Source of the DNA: DATBMY01 sp036554605
GTDB taxonomy: Bacteria; Acidobacteriota; Blastocatellia; UBA7656
NCBI GenBank assembly: GCA_036554605.1
Contig: DATBMY010000106.1
Location: 1 to 14,374 of the forward strand
Direction: 5' to 3'
Length of the DNA: 14,374 nucleotides
The notes under the pieces: generated by a model
Seen by the model: only the letters and a program-made list of their open reading frames with translations
Database searches by the model: none
What the model was told of the DNA's origin: nothing
Position numbers and translations under genes: made by a program
In this document: one piece after another, positions 7,765 through 14,374 of the stretch
How positions within the stretch are numbered: the stretch's first letter is position 1
How the letters are laid out: each line of letters opens with the position of its first letter

Positions 7765-7882
7765 ACTACCGGGAGCGGTAGCGACCGGGTCGGAGTGTAT
7801 GAACAAAAGACATATCGTTCGCAGTTAAACAACACCATTTCTTTCTACACAATTCGGCATCGCTACCGCCGCGCTCCGGTCG
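7765..7882. repeat. REP-like inverted doublet (REPIN-like)
   Basis: At 7765-7790 lies a unit with a short hairpin, CTACC-GGGAGC-GGTAG, and two CCGG tetramers. A degenerate copy in the opposite orientation is at 7858-7882. TCGCTACCGC (7860-7869) is the exact reverse complement of 7775-7784. The whole doublet spans 118 bp, in the size range of REPIN elements. I cannot tell from one window whether it is dispersed in the genome. Confidence 0.45.
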
Positions 7883-7993
7883 AATTGATTCCCGGACCCC
7901 GACCATCTGGTAAATAACCCGAATGGAATTGCCATAACATTCGCTGTTAGATCAATTGAGGGTGTCAACTTGGGTAACCTGTCTCTCGCTTTC

Positions 7994-8041
7994 TTAAGGA
8001 CTCACTCCTTAACTGCGAATGTCAGAGGCAAGGCATATATA
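7994..8041 (+). promoter_or_regulatory. Palindromic operator candidate next to a weak promoter of the cytochrome gene
   Basis: TTAAGGA (7994-8000) and TCCTTAA (8006-8012) form a perfect 7-bp-arm palindrome with a 5-nt centre. Immediately downstream, CTGCGA (8013-8018) and TATATA (8036-8041) are 17 nt apart, a poor -35 with an acceptable -10. A dimeric repressor or activator could bind the palindrome. The regulator is unknown. Confidence 0.35.
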
Positions 8042-8203
8042 GGGGCACACATTTTGCTATTCATTTGCGTACTTTCGCGGCTGCTGTGAGTGTCAAAGTG
8101 GTTGCGATTTCCTTGGCTCAAAGCTCTGCGTCAGAGCACAAAAGCGTCTCACCCAATGTCAACGTTGTCCACTTTCAGAGAATAAATCACGGAGGTATAG
8201 GGT

Positions 8204-9646
8204 ATGTGTGATCTAAAGGGTCATCTCCCACAGACCAGCGGCAGAGACAATGAGGTTAGCCATTCAGACGAGCGAGCCACCAAGGGCGTCAAGAAAGTTG
8301 TCTCTTTGATGATAACCTTTCTGATGGCCGGCGCGTTCTTATTCATGTCTATAGACGGAGGCCGAGCCCAAGATGAGTCCACGGTTGAGGCACTTGCCAG
8401 AAAGGGAAAACTAAGAGGCTTTGACAGTCAAATCGTCAGTAACGCAGAGCAGATGATTGAAGAAGGCAGAGAGGCATTTCGCTCTGACACCTTCGGCGAC
8501 GAGGCCTTCTGGGGCGATATGCTCATGCTTCATCAGGCGATCCAGGGCGCGAATTTCGGAGGAGTCGGTCCGGGTTTGACGCCGAGGATGGCGCTTGCGC
8601 TGGGCTTGAAAGTCGATGTAGATGCGCTTCCCAATAAGCTTGTGAAAGACCTGGAAAAAGGGAGGGTAAACCTTGATGATCCCGCTACGACACTTGCCCT
8701 TCTCGAACTTGATGCGGTCCTGGGCGTCAAAGGTTTTTTCCAGGGCGACACTCTCAGTTCAGTCGGAATTACATGCGCCCTCTGTCATTCCACGGTTGAC
8801 GATTCGCTAGCTCCCGGGATCGGCAGGAGGCTGGATGGCTGGGCCAACCGCGATCTCAATGTAGGCGAGATAGTCGCGCTTGCTCCCGACCTGAGCCCGT
8901 TTTCCAATCTGCTTGGTGTTAGCCAGGATACTGTGCGACAGGTGCTCCGCAGTTGGGGTCCGGGCAAATTCGATGCGGAGCTCATACTGGATGGCAAGGC
9001 TGTTAATCCTAACACCGGGCAGTCAGCCGCAACTCTGATTCCGCCCGCTTTCGGGCTTGCCGGGGTAAATCTTCACACCTGGACCGGATGGGGATCGGTT
9101 ACTCACTGGAATGGCTTTGTCGCAAATCTCGAGATGCATGGGAAAGGAACATTCTACGATCCTCGCTTGAACGACGCGGCAAAATTTCCCATAGCCGCGG
9201 CGAATGGCTTCGGAAACGTGCGTAACACGCCTGACTTGATTACCCCTAAGCTCGCCGCGCTTCACATTTATCAACTAGCCATTCCGGCCCCGACACCTCC
9301 GGATAGTAGTTTCGACACGGCGGCGGCGGCGCGGGGGCAGACGATCTTTTCTGGCAAAGCTCAGTGTGCGACCTGTCATGTGCCGCCGCTGTTTACGGAA
9401 CCGGGATGGAATATGCATACGGCAGCCGAGATAGGAATAGATGATTTCCAGGCAAAGCGTTCACCAGACGAGCGCTACCGCACATCGCCATTGAAGGGGT
9501 TGTGGACTCACCAGAAGGGTGGTTTCTACCATGACGGTCGCTTTGCAACGCTGCGCGCTGTCGTTGACCACTACAACAGCGTTAAAGGATTAGGGCTGAC
9601 CGAGCAAGAGAAAAATGATCTGGTTCAATATCTGCTGTCCATCTAA
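8204..9646 (+). CDS. Periplasmic di-heme cytochrome c (MauG/cytochrome c peroxidase-like)
   Basis: The protein has 480 residues. A long N-region (about 33 residues) precedes the hydrophobic segment 33-50, with likely cleavage after GRA (residue 55), so it should be exported to the periplasm. Two c-type heme sites are present: CALCH (191-195) and CATCH (388-392). The C-terminal segment RTSPLKGLWTHQKGGFYHDG (426-445), then RFATLRAVVDHYN and the ending LVQYLLSI, is typical of the second heme domain of MauG/di-heme peroxidase and thiol-oxidoreductase-like proteins. The likely role is electron transfer or peroxide-dependent oxidation; the substrate is unknown. The first heme lies about 135 residues into the mature protein, later than in classical peroxidases. 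ATG 8204 is supported by GGAGG at 8191-8195. ATG 8309 would remove the basic N-region. Confidence 0.8.
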   Translation: MCDLKGHLPQTSGRDNEVSHSDERATKGVKKVVSLMITFLMAGAFLFMSIDGGRAQDESTVEALARKGKLRGFDSQIVSNAEQMIEEGREAFRSDTFGDEAFWGDMLMLHQAIQGANFGGVGPGLTPRMALALGLKVDVDALPNKLVKDLEKGRVNLDDPATTLALLELDAVLGVKGFFQGDTLSSVGITCALCHSTVDDSLAPGIGRRLDGWANRDLNVGEIVALAPDLSPFSNLLGVSQDTVRQVLRSWGPGKFDAELILDGKAVNPNTGQSAATLIPPAFGLAGVNLHTWTGWGSVTHWNGFVANLEMHGKGTFYDPRLNDAAKFPIAAANGFGNVRNTPDLITPKLAALHIYQLAIPAPTPPDSSFDTAAAARGQTIFSGKAQCATCHVPPLFTEPGWNMHTAAEIGIDDFQAKRSPDERYRTSPLKGLWTHQKGGFYHDGRFATLRAVVDHYNSVKGLGLTEQEKNDLVQYLLSI

Positions 9647-9672
9647 AGCGGTTTTCATTTGGAAGCAGTTTT

Positions 9673-9695
9673 AGGGCAGGGCTTGTCCCTGTCCT
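9673..9695. repeat. Short palindromic hairpin element
   Basis: AGGGCAGGG, a CTTGT loop and CCCTGTCCT form a 9-bp stem with one G-U pair. It lies 26 nt after the cytochrome stop codon. No T-run follows on either strand, so it is a poor intrinsic terminator. It resembles the short GC-rich palindromes scattered between genes in many genomes. Confidence 0.4.
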
Positions 9696-9731
9696 ACAGG
9701 ATTCACCCGATTGTAAATCGCACTTGAAGAA

Positions 9732-9800
9732 ATGTTCAGAGCTCGAACATCAACTTGCATTGCATCAGAGCCCGCAAGCTAAGGTTTGAACTCTGAACAT
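9732..9800 (-). terminator. 69-nt imperfect stem-loop, possible terminator of the SMR gene
   Basis: Arms of 17 nt (9732-9748 and 9784-9800) are complementary at 15 of 17 positions. On the minus strand one of the two exceptions is a G-U wobble. Inside, after symmetric 5-nt internal loops, CTTGC (9754-9758) pairs with GCAAG (9774-9778). The structure begins 17 nt beyond the SMR stop codon and is followed on the minus strand by a weak pyrimidine tract, TTCTTC. It may serve both converging genes, or be an inserted palindromic element. Confidence 0.42.
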
Positions 9801-9817
9801 AACTTTACGAATTATGA

Positions 9818-10138
9818 TTACTTGCTCAAGAACTTCAATCCAAGAACGCCCGCGACGATCAAGGCGATGCACATGACTCGGAGCCACTCGCGCGGCTCGT
9901 CGAAAAGCAGCATCCCGAGTATCGCCGTGCCCGCCGCGCCGATACCGGTCCAGACCGCATAGGCCGTCCCTATGGGAAGACCGCGCGCCGCGAGCGCAAG
10001 CAGGTACATGCTAACGGCCATTGCCAGTATCGTCCCGACCGACGGCCAGAGTCTTTTGAAGCCGTCGGTGTACTTGAGCCCGATGGCCCAGCCGATCTCA
10101 AGCAACCCGGCAAGGACAAGTAATATCCAGTATCGCAT
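9818..10138 (-). CDS. sugE: Small multidrug resistance family exporter, Gdx/SugE subtype
   Basis: The protein has 106 residues, the normal SMR length, with four transmembrane helices. Key motifs are LAGLLEIGWAIGLKYTDGF, with the essential membrane Glu14, and LPIGTAYAVWTGIGAAGTAI (54-73), which fits the SugE/Gdx subgroup better than EmrE. Characterised Gdx proteins form dual-topology dimers in the inner membrane and export guanidinium in exchange for protons. Some SugE proteins also give tolerance to quaternary ammonium compounds. ATG 10138 has GAGG 5 nt upstream. A longer frame to 10237 adds a basic segment without support. It is a single gene, divergent from the subtilase and convergent with the cytochrome. 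No guanidine riboswitch was recognised upstream. Confidence 0.88.
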   Translation of the reverse strand: MRYWILLVLAGLLEIGWAIGLKYTDGFKRLWPSVGTILAMAVSMYLLALAARGLPIGTAYAVWTGIGAAGTAILGMLLFDEPREWLRVMCIALIVAGVLGLKFLSK

Positions 10139-10161
10139 AGTTCCTCTCACTTGAGTTCTTA

Positions 10162-10190
10162 ACCATAGACTATAGCGATTGCGGCGGCAA
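10162..10190 (-). promoter_or_regulatory. Candidate promoter of the SMR exporter
   Basis: On the minus strand TTGCCG (10190-10185) and TATGGT (10167-10162) lie 17 nt apart, each matching 4 of 6 consensus positions. The start codon is about 24 nt downstream of the -10. Confidence 0.35.
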
Positions 10191-10220
10191 CGCGCTCGCA
10201 GTGCGCCTAAAAGCGCGTTG
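10188..10220. repeat. Inverted repeat between divergent promoters
   Basis: CAACGCGC (10188-10195) and GCGCGTTG (10213-10220) are perfect 8-nt inverted copies around a 17-nt centre. The left arm overlaps the candidate -35 of the SMR gene. The right arm ends 10 nt before the candidate -35 of the subtilase gene. This is the position expected of a shared operator. Confidence 0.4.
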
Positions 10221-10230
10221 GGCGATTTAC

Positions 10231-10258
10231 TTGACACAATCGTCTATTGTTATAAAGT
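10231..10258 (+). promoter_or_regulatory. Candidate promoter of the subtilase gene
   Basis: A perfect -35 hexamer TTGACA (10231-10236) is followed 16 nt later by TAAAGT (10253-10258). TATAAA at 10251 gives only a 14-nt spacer. The start codon is 80 nt downstream. Confidence 0.4.
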
Positions 10259-10338
10259 TATTGCTCAAGTTTTCGGCAGCTCACTTATCGCCCCGGGTGA
10301 AGCCGTTAAGCATTTTCATCTACGTGCGAGGACTTTTT

Positions 10339-13300
10339 GTGAAGCAAGCGTCAAGGGTCAGGATCGCGGTTGTCGTCACTATGCTCATCGGCCTGCTCGT
10401 TGTTGGAGCATACCCGACAAGCTCCGATGACGCGCAAAAGGGTGGGGTCGATGAAGGCGCGCGGCCCATTGCCGGAAAAAACCCGGCATCGAAGAGAGTC
10501 AGCCCGATGTCATACCGCAGCCCCGGCTCTCGCCATAAGCTCGTGGTCGAAGGGCGCGCCAGCGGTCTTGAGCAGGCGCTCTCTCAACGGGGCGCGGTTA
10601 CAAAGATTCGCCGTGTCGGGTCATACAGCATTCTGGAAGTGACCCGGGAGGCGCTCGACACGCTCGCGCCCGAATTACTGGCCCGCGCGAGCCTGCGCGA
10701 CGATCTTAACCTGATACAGCTCAAGCGCGGTCAGATTGATACCACGGGGCCGGACCCTTATGTTCCGGCCGACCTGCGCGGTCAGACCGCCGCTCCTCAC
10801 TCGCTGCATCTCGTCCAGCTCTTCGGCCCTCCGACGCCCGGCGCGATGGCCGCACTAAAGAATACCGGCGCGAAAATAATCGCCTATATTCCGAACAACG
10901 CTTATATGGTGCGCGCCACGCCGGACGAGGTGCGCGCGCTCGGTCGATTGAGCGACATCGTTCAATGGGATGGCCCATACCATCCGGCATACAAGCTGGA
11001 CCCGCGCCTCAAGCCCGATTCTACCGACAGCGTAAAGGTGATAATTCAGCTGCTCGCCTCTGAAAACGTCGATGAATCTATAGAGCGGCTCAAGGCTATC
11101 TCTTTAGAGGTGAAGCTACCGCGTTTCGGCAAGACGCGCCTGCTATACGCGCAGGCGCGTCTTTTTGCAAACAGGCTGGCCGACCTGGCACGCATACCTG
11201 ACGTGCTGGTTGTCGAGCCGCAGCCCGAGATTCGCCTGATGGATGAGAGGGCGAACCAGATAGTGGCCGGCGCGCTGTCGCTTGAATCGATCAATAACAA
11301 GATTGTAGGGCGGCCGAGCGCTCCGGGTTATTTACAGTTTCTTTCAACGGTTGGGCTCGACCAGCCGATGGATTTCGCGGTCGATGTCGGCGATACGGGG
11401 CTCGACCTCGGCTCGTTTGAATCAAATCAATTGCATCCCGATTTTCTCGACTCGGCGGGCAATTCGCGCATAGCCTACACTCGCGATTATACAGGCGATT
11501 TTCACGGAGGCGATCCGAGCGTGCTTGCGGCGCACGACACGCTCGGACATGGCACGCTCGACGCTTCGATAATCGGCGGCCTCAGCAGCGGGACGGGAAG
11601 CGGCGTGGTCGATGCCCAGGGGTATCATTACGGGCTGGGGGTCGCGCCCTTCGTTCGCATTGGCGTTTCGAAGCTCTTTGACGACAACGGGAGCTTTCTG
11701 CCGGACGGCGTCGTATTCGATCAGATTCTGTTTGAGTCTTACCAGAACGGCGCGAGAATTACATCGAATAGCTGGGGCGCGGACTGCGGTTTCTCGCTCT
11801 GCAACCAGTACGATACCCTTGCCCAGATATATGACACTAAGGTGCGCGACGCGCAGCCGTTCACGCCGGGCAATCAAGAGATGATCGCGGTCTTCTCTTC
11901 GGGCAACGCCGGCGCGCAGGGTGTTGTACTGCCGGGGACGGCCAAAAATATCATCACCGTCGGCGCGAGCGAGAGTTTTAGGATGACGGCCGACGACGGC
12001 AGCCCCATCACGGACGGGTGCGGCGTGCCAAGCACCGGCGCGGATAATAGCTTCGACATCCCGGCTTTCTCTTCGGGCGGGCCTCTTTTCGACGGGCGGG
12101 CAAAGCCTGATCTCGTAGCGCCGGGCACGCACATAACCGGGGCCGCCAGCCGGGACCGTTTCTTTGCGAGCAAGCCTCTCGAAGAACTCCATGTCTGCGA
12201 CAGATTTTTTCCGGCGGGTCAGACGCGATACACGCTATCATCGGGCACGAGCCACGCCGCGCCCGTTGTATCGGGCGCGGCCGCGCTCGCATACCAGTGG
12301 CTCAGAGAGAGGCTTGGACAAGATCCGAGCCCGGCAATTGTAAAAGCGCTGTTGCTGAATTCGACCAAGTACCTGACCGGCAACCACGCCAACGACAGCC
12401 TCCCCGGCCCGAAGCAGGGATGGGGTTTGCTCAACCTCGCGGGCATGTTCGATAACACGAGCAAGGTCTTCTATGACCAGTCGCCTTCGCGCACTTTTAA
12501 AGAAAGCGGCGGCGAGCCGTTCGAGATAACCGGCGTCATCGCGGATTCGTCGAAGGAGTTTCGCGCCATGCTGGTCTGGACCGACGCGCCAGGCTCGGCG
12601 ACCAGCAATGCGCCGAATGTAAATCACCTGAACATCGAAGTGATCATCGGCGGGGTAACCTATAGCGGCAATAATTTCAGCGGTCAGTATTCAATCCCGG
12701 GCCGCCGCGATGACATCTTCAATAATGTTCAGGGCGTGCGATTGCCGCCGGGCGTCGTGGGCCCGTTCGTCATACGCGTCAGGCCGGTCGTTATCGCGGG
12801 CGACGGTGTGCCCGGCAATCTCGATGACCTCGATCAGGACTTCGCGCTCGTCGTAAGCAACGCGACTGAAAGACCGCTGCCGGTGCTTTCAATCGAAGAG
12901 GGCGACGATATATCCGAGGGCGTAAGCGTCACGCACGCGGATTCTTCTACGGACAGCTTTTTGCTTCCGGGCGAGACCGCCGCGATCAGTGTCGCGGTGA
13001 AGAACCAGTCGGCGGCCAGCGCGGGCGAGATCGAGTCCGCGACTCTTATAATGCCGGGCGGCGCGAGCGGCACGGCCGGGTACGGGCGGGTCGAGCCCGG
13101 CGCCTCTTTGTCCAACAGCGTCCCGTTCCAGGTGCGCGTGCCGAACGATCTTGTTTGCGGTCAGGTCGCCCAGTTGCAGTTGAGGCTCGAAACGACTATC
13201 GGCCAGATACTGCTGCCGGTTCGCATACGGGTAGGCCGCCCCGACGGATCGGGCACAAGGACGCTGCTTATGGACGACGTTGATAGCCGCACGATCAAAT

Positions 13301-13818
13301 GGAAAGCCAAGAAGGGCTTCGCCCTATCGGCTAGCGTCGGCAACAGCGGAATAGAATCCTACCGGGCGATAGATAGGGGTGACGCGGAAGAAGAGAACGT
13401 GCAGATCTCTACGCTCACGTTAAAAAAGAAGGTGACGATTCCGGCAAACGCCGGGCAGGTGCGGCTGTCGTTCTTTCACATATTCGATTTCGAGCGCGGC
13501 TATGACGGAGGTGTGCTTGAGATATCGACCGACGGCGTGAACTGGGAAGACCTCGGCTCGCGCATAATCACGGGCGGCTACGACGGCAAGATAGGCGAGG
13601 TATCGGACAATCCGCTCGGGCCGCGGCTGGCATGGACCTCGCGCGGGCGGACGGGAGTTTTCAGCCCCGTGGTAATCAACCTTGACGACTTCGCCGGAAA
13701 GAAAATACGCATAAGGTTCAGGGCCGGGTTCGACCCGTTCGTAGGCTGGCGCGAAGGCTTCACCGGCTGGTTTATAGACGATGTCCGAATAACGGCCAAT
13801 AACTATCTTTGCAGATGA
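10339..13818 (+). CDS. Secreted multi-domain subtilase (S8 family serine peptidase)
   Basis: The protein has 1159 residues. A hydrophobic signal sequence (about 9-24) is followed by a long propeptide region (about 30-335) with GAKIIAYIPNNAYMVRATP, typical of KP-43-like subtilases. In the catalytic domain (about 340-705) I see Asp352 in DVGDTGLD, His404 in GHGTL, oxyanion Asn523 in SSGNAG and Ser638 in SGTSHAAP. The triad is therefore complete. Next come a jelly-roll-like module (about 710-850, ending DLDQDFALVVSNA), a CARDB/NEW3-like beta module (about 850-967) and a C-terminal module (about 975-1159). The last contains YDGGVLEISTDG and GWFIDDVRI, resembling domains of immune-inhibitor-A-type secreted proteases. 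It probably degrades extracellular protein. GTG 10339 is chosen because GAGG lies 7 nt upstream and the signal peptide then starts properly. The open frame reaches back to 10201, but that extension has no such support. Confidence 0.85.
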   Translation: MKQASRVRIAVVVTMLIGLLVVGAYPTSSDDAQKGGVDEGARPIAGKNPASKRVSPMSYRSPGSRHKLVVEGRASGLEQALSQRGAVTKIRRVGSYSILEVTREALDTLAPELLARASLRDDLNLIQLKRGQIDTTGPDPYVPADLRGQTAAPHSLHLVQLFGPPTPGAMAALKNTGAKIIAYIPNNAYMVRATPDEVRALGRLSDIVQWDGPYHPAYKLDPRLKPDSTDSVKVIIQLLASENVDESIERLKAISLEVKLPRFGKTRLLYAQARLFANRLADLARIPDVLVVEPQPEIRLMDERANQIVAGALSLESINNKIVGRPSAPGYLQFLSTVGLDQPMDFAVDVGDTGLDLGSFESNQLHPDFLDSAGNSRIAYTRDYTGDFHGGDPSVLAAHDTLGHGTLDASIIGGLSSGTGSGVVDAQGYHYGLGVAPFVRIGVSKLFDDNGSFLPDGVVFDQILFESYQNGARITSNSWGADCGFSLCNQYDTLAQIYDTKVRDAQPFTPGNQEMIAVFSSGNAGAQGVVLPGTAKNIITVGASESFRMTADDGSPITDGCGVPSTGADNSFDIPAFSSGGPLFDGRAKPDLVAPGTHITGAASRDRFFASKPLEELHVCDRFFPAGQTRYTLSSGTSHAAPVVSGAAALAYQWLRERLGQDPSPAIVKALLLNSTKYLTGNHANDSLPGPKQGWGLLNLAGMFDNTSKVFYDQSPSRTFKESGGEPFEITGVIADSSKEFRAMLVWTDAPGSATSNAPNVNHLNIEVIIGGVTYSGNNFSGQYSIPGRRDDIFNNVQGVRLPPGVVGPFVIRVRPVVIAGDGVPGNLDDLDQDFALVVSNATERPLPVLSIEEGDDISEGVSVTHADSSTDSFLLPGETAAISVAVKNQSAASAGEIESATLIMPGGASGTAGYGRVEPGASLSNSVPFQVRVPNDLVCGQVAQLQLRLETTIGQILLPVRIRVGRPDGSGTRTLLMDDVDSRTIKWKAKKGFALSASVGNSGIESYRAIDRGDAEEENVQISTLTLKKKVTIPANAGQVRLSFFHIFDFERGYDGGVLEISTDGVNWEDLGSRIITGGYDGKIGEVSDNPLGPRLAWTSRGRTGVFSPVVINLDDFAGKKIRIRFRAGFDPFVGWREGFTGWFIDDVRITANNYLCR

Positions 13819-14156
13819 GTTCCGTCTGAAATCGCGAGGATGAAATCGGGCCTTCCGGTCGTCTGAAGTTATTAGAGACAGGCCCGTAGTTTTGTGATAA
13901 TATCCCGGCCTGGGGAAGTATAATGCTATATCCGGCAGCGCCGGAGGCCCTCAAAACACTTGCTCTTCTAAACCAGAAAGCCCCTGCAAAACTTGTCGGA
14001 CCGTACTGGCTGCTGAAGTCCCGCGGCAATTGAGGTCAGCCTTGCGCCCGCGAGAAGAGGTGAGCTAGACTCGCCCCAAGCTGAGACAATTGCGCTGTGT
14101 TTCGTCCAATATTTCAGACTGACGCGAAGGCCGATAGGTATTGAGGAGAGAATCCG
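13819..14156. other. Intergenic region before the response regulator
   Basis: After the terminator-like hairpin this 338-bp gap holds two -10-like boxes. One is an extended -10, TGTGATAAT (13893-13901). The other is a perfect TATAAT (13919-13924). Neither has a good -35 partner. A small hairpin CCGGC-AGC-GCCGG follows at 13934-13946. I see no convincing small gene; a minus-strand frame over 13772-14029 has no coding features. Confidence 0.45.
13847..13893 (+). terminator. Intrinsic terminator after the subtilase gene
   Basis: CGGGCCT (13847-13853) pairs perfectly with AGGCCCG (13880-13886). Inside, GTC-g-TCT (13858-13864) pairs with AGAGAC (13874-13879) around a 9-nt loop. The stem is followed at once by TAGTTTTG. 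It begins 29 nt after the stop codon. Confidence 0.55.
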
Positions 14157-14374
14157 ATGGCAAGCAGAATCTTACTCGCCGATGACAGCATAACAATCCA
14201 GAAAGTCGTAAACCGCGCTTTCGCCGATGAAGGCATAGAGGTGGTGGCTGTCAGCAATGGAGATCACGCGGAGCGCCAGTTGGCCGAAGTCAATCCTGAT
14301 CTGGTGCTGGCCGATATTTTCATGCCGGGCAAGAACGGTTATGAGTTGTGCGAGTTCATAAAAAAGAGTCCTCA
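14157..14374 (+). CDS. Response regulator receiver-domain protein (partial, runs off the right edge)
   Basis: The visible 72 residues begin MASRILLADDSITIQKVV. They show the acidic pair Asp9-Asp10 and the phospho-acceptor Asp53 in LVLADIFMPGKNGYEL, followed by the usual receiver helix. This is a CheY-like receiver domain phosphorylated by a histidine kinase. Whether an output domain follows cannot be seen. GAGGAGAG at 14143-14150 is a strong ribosome site, 6 nt before the ATG. The wording of the first 25 residues is familiar from Acidobacteriota and related phyla, where such regulators occur near motility or pilus-signalling genes; this is recall, not a search. Confidence 0.85.
   Translation, partial: MASRILLADDSITIQKVVNRAFADEGIEVVAVSNGDHAERQLAEVNPDLVLADIFMPGKNGYELCEFIKKSP

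Larger units (their letters stand above)
7669..8203. other. Long non-coding stretch with repeats and regulatory candidates
   Basis: These 535 bp separate the divergent beta-barrel and cytochrome genes. They hold the promoter of the former, a REP-like inverted doublet, a perfect palindrome, a weak promoter candidate and a possibly structured leader. The leader has a hairpin GCTCTG-CGT-CAGAGC at 8123-8137, enclosed by AAAGTGG (8095-8101) and CCACTTT (8169-8175). No convincing coding sequence is seen; the open frame crossing part of it is a shadow of the beta-barrel gene. Confidence 0.5.

Noticed and set aside
7081..7917. Plus-strand open frame of 278 codons across the beta-barrel gene and the adjoining gap
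   Set aside because: It is antisense to a gene with a clear signal peptide and promoter, and its translation is low-complexity and charged without a domain.
10139..10240. Guanidine riboswitch ahead of the SMR gene
   Set aside because: I looked for paired ACGR-loop hairpins and for guanidine-I/III core motifs and recognised none.
10201..10338. Upstream extension of the subtilase from a GTG at 10201
   Set aside because: It would place 46 residues before the signal peptide and cover the promoter-like TTGACA. The GTG at 10339 has a good ribosome site.
11422..12192. Minus-strand open frame of 256 codons inside the subtilase
   Set aside because: It is antisense to the catalytic domain, Arg-rich and featureless.
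13772..14029. Minus-strand open frame of 85 codons in the last intergenic gap
   Set aside because: It has no ribosome site or recognised feature, and it overlaps the end of the subtilase and a terminator-like hairpin.

Overview
The window looks like chromosomal DNA from a GC-rich, diderm (Gram-negative-type) bacterium. The most likely source is Acidobacteriota of the Blastocatellia type. This is an inference from three things: the style of the response-regulator start at the right edge, the secreted multi-domain S8 protease, and the type IV pilus minor-pilin cluster beside an R3H/AAA ATPase. No rRNA or marker gene is present to prove it. I see no phage, insertion sequence, CRISPR array or tRNA.

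Left part (1-4919, minus strand): a minor-pilin operon transcribed right to left. Its order is FimT/GspH-like, PilV-like, PilW-like, then a very large PilX-like protein. Then comes a possible further gene whose first 18 codons lie at the window edge. Each of the four proteins begins with a short basic leader, a Gly cleavage site and a hydrophobic helix. This is the classical order of minor-pilin operons that prime type IV pili. Two members are unusual: the PilW-like protein has a collagen-like Gly/Pro-rich tail, and the PilX-like protein is several times the usual length.

Centre (5223-7668): divergent from the pilins is a 522-residue AAA ATPase with a C-terminal R3H nucleic-acid-binding domain (Ycf45/SpoIIIAA-like). 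It converges on a minus-strand gene for a signal-peptide-bearing, probably outer-membrane beta-barrel protein. That gene has a near-consensus promoter so close to its ATG that the mRNA would be almost leaderless.

Right part (8204-14374): a periplasmic di-heme cytochrome c of the MauG/cytochrome c peroxidase-like superfamily sits behind a 535-bp non-coding stretch with a REP-like inverted doublet and a perfect 7-bp-arm palindrome. After it come a Gdx/SugE-type small multidrug resistance exporter (minus strand) and, divergent from that, a 1159-residue secreted subtilase. The subtilase has an intact Asp/His/Ser triad and three C-terminal beta-type modules. It ends in a good terminator-like hairpin. 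A 5'-partial response regulator gene runs off the right edge.

The intergenic DNA carries several inverted repeats (70-151, 7765-7882, 9673-9695, 9732-9800, 10188-10220). They look like dispersed palindromic elements, terminators or operators and are the main unexplained content. The window holds no convincing wholly new multi-gene system. The points most worth a second look are the modified minor pilins, the near-leaderless gene and the palindromic elements.
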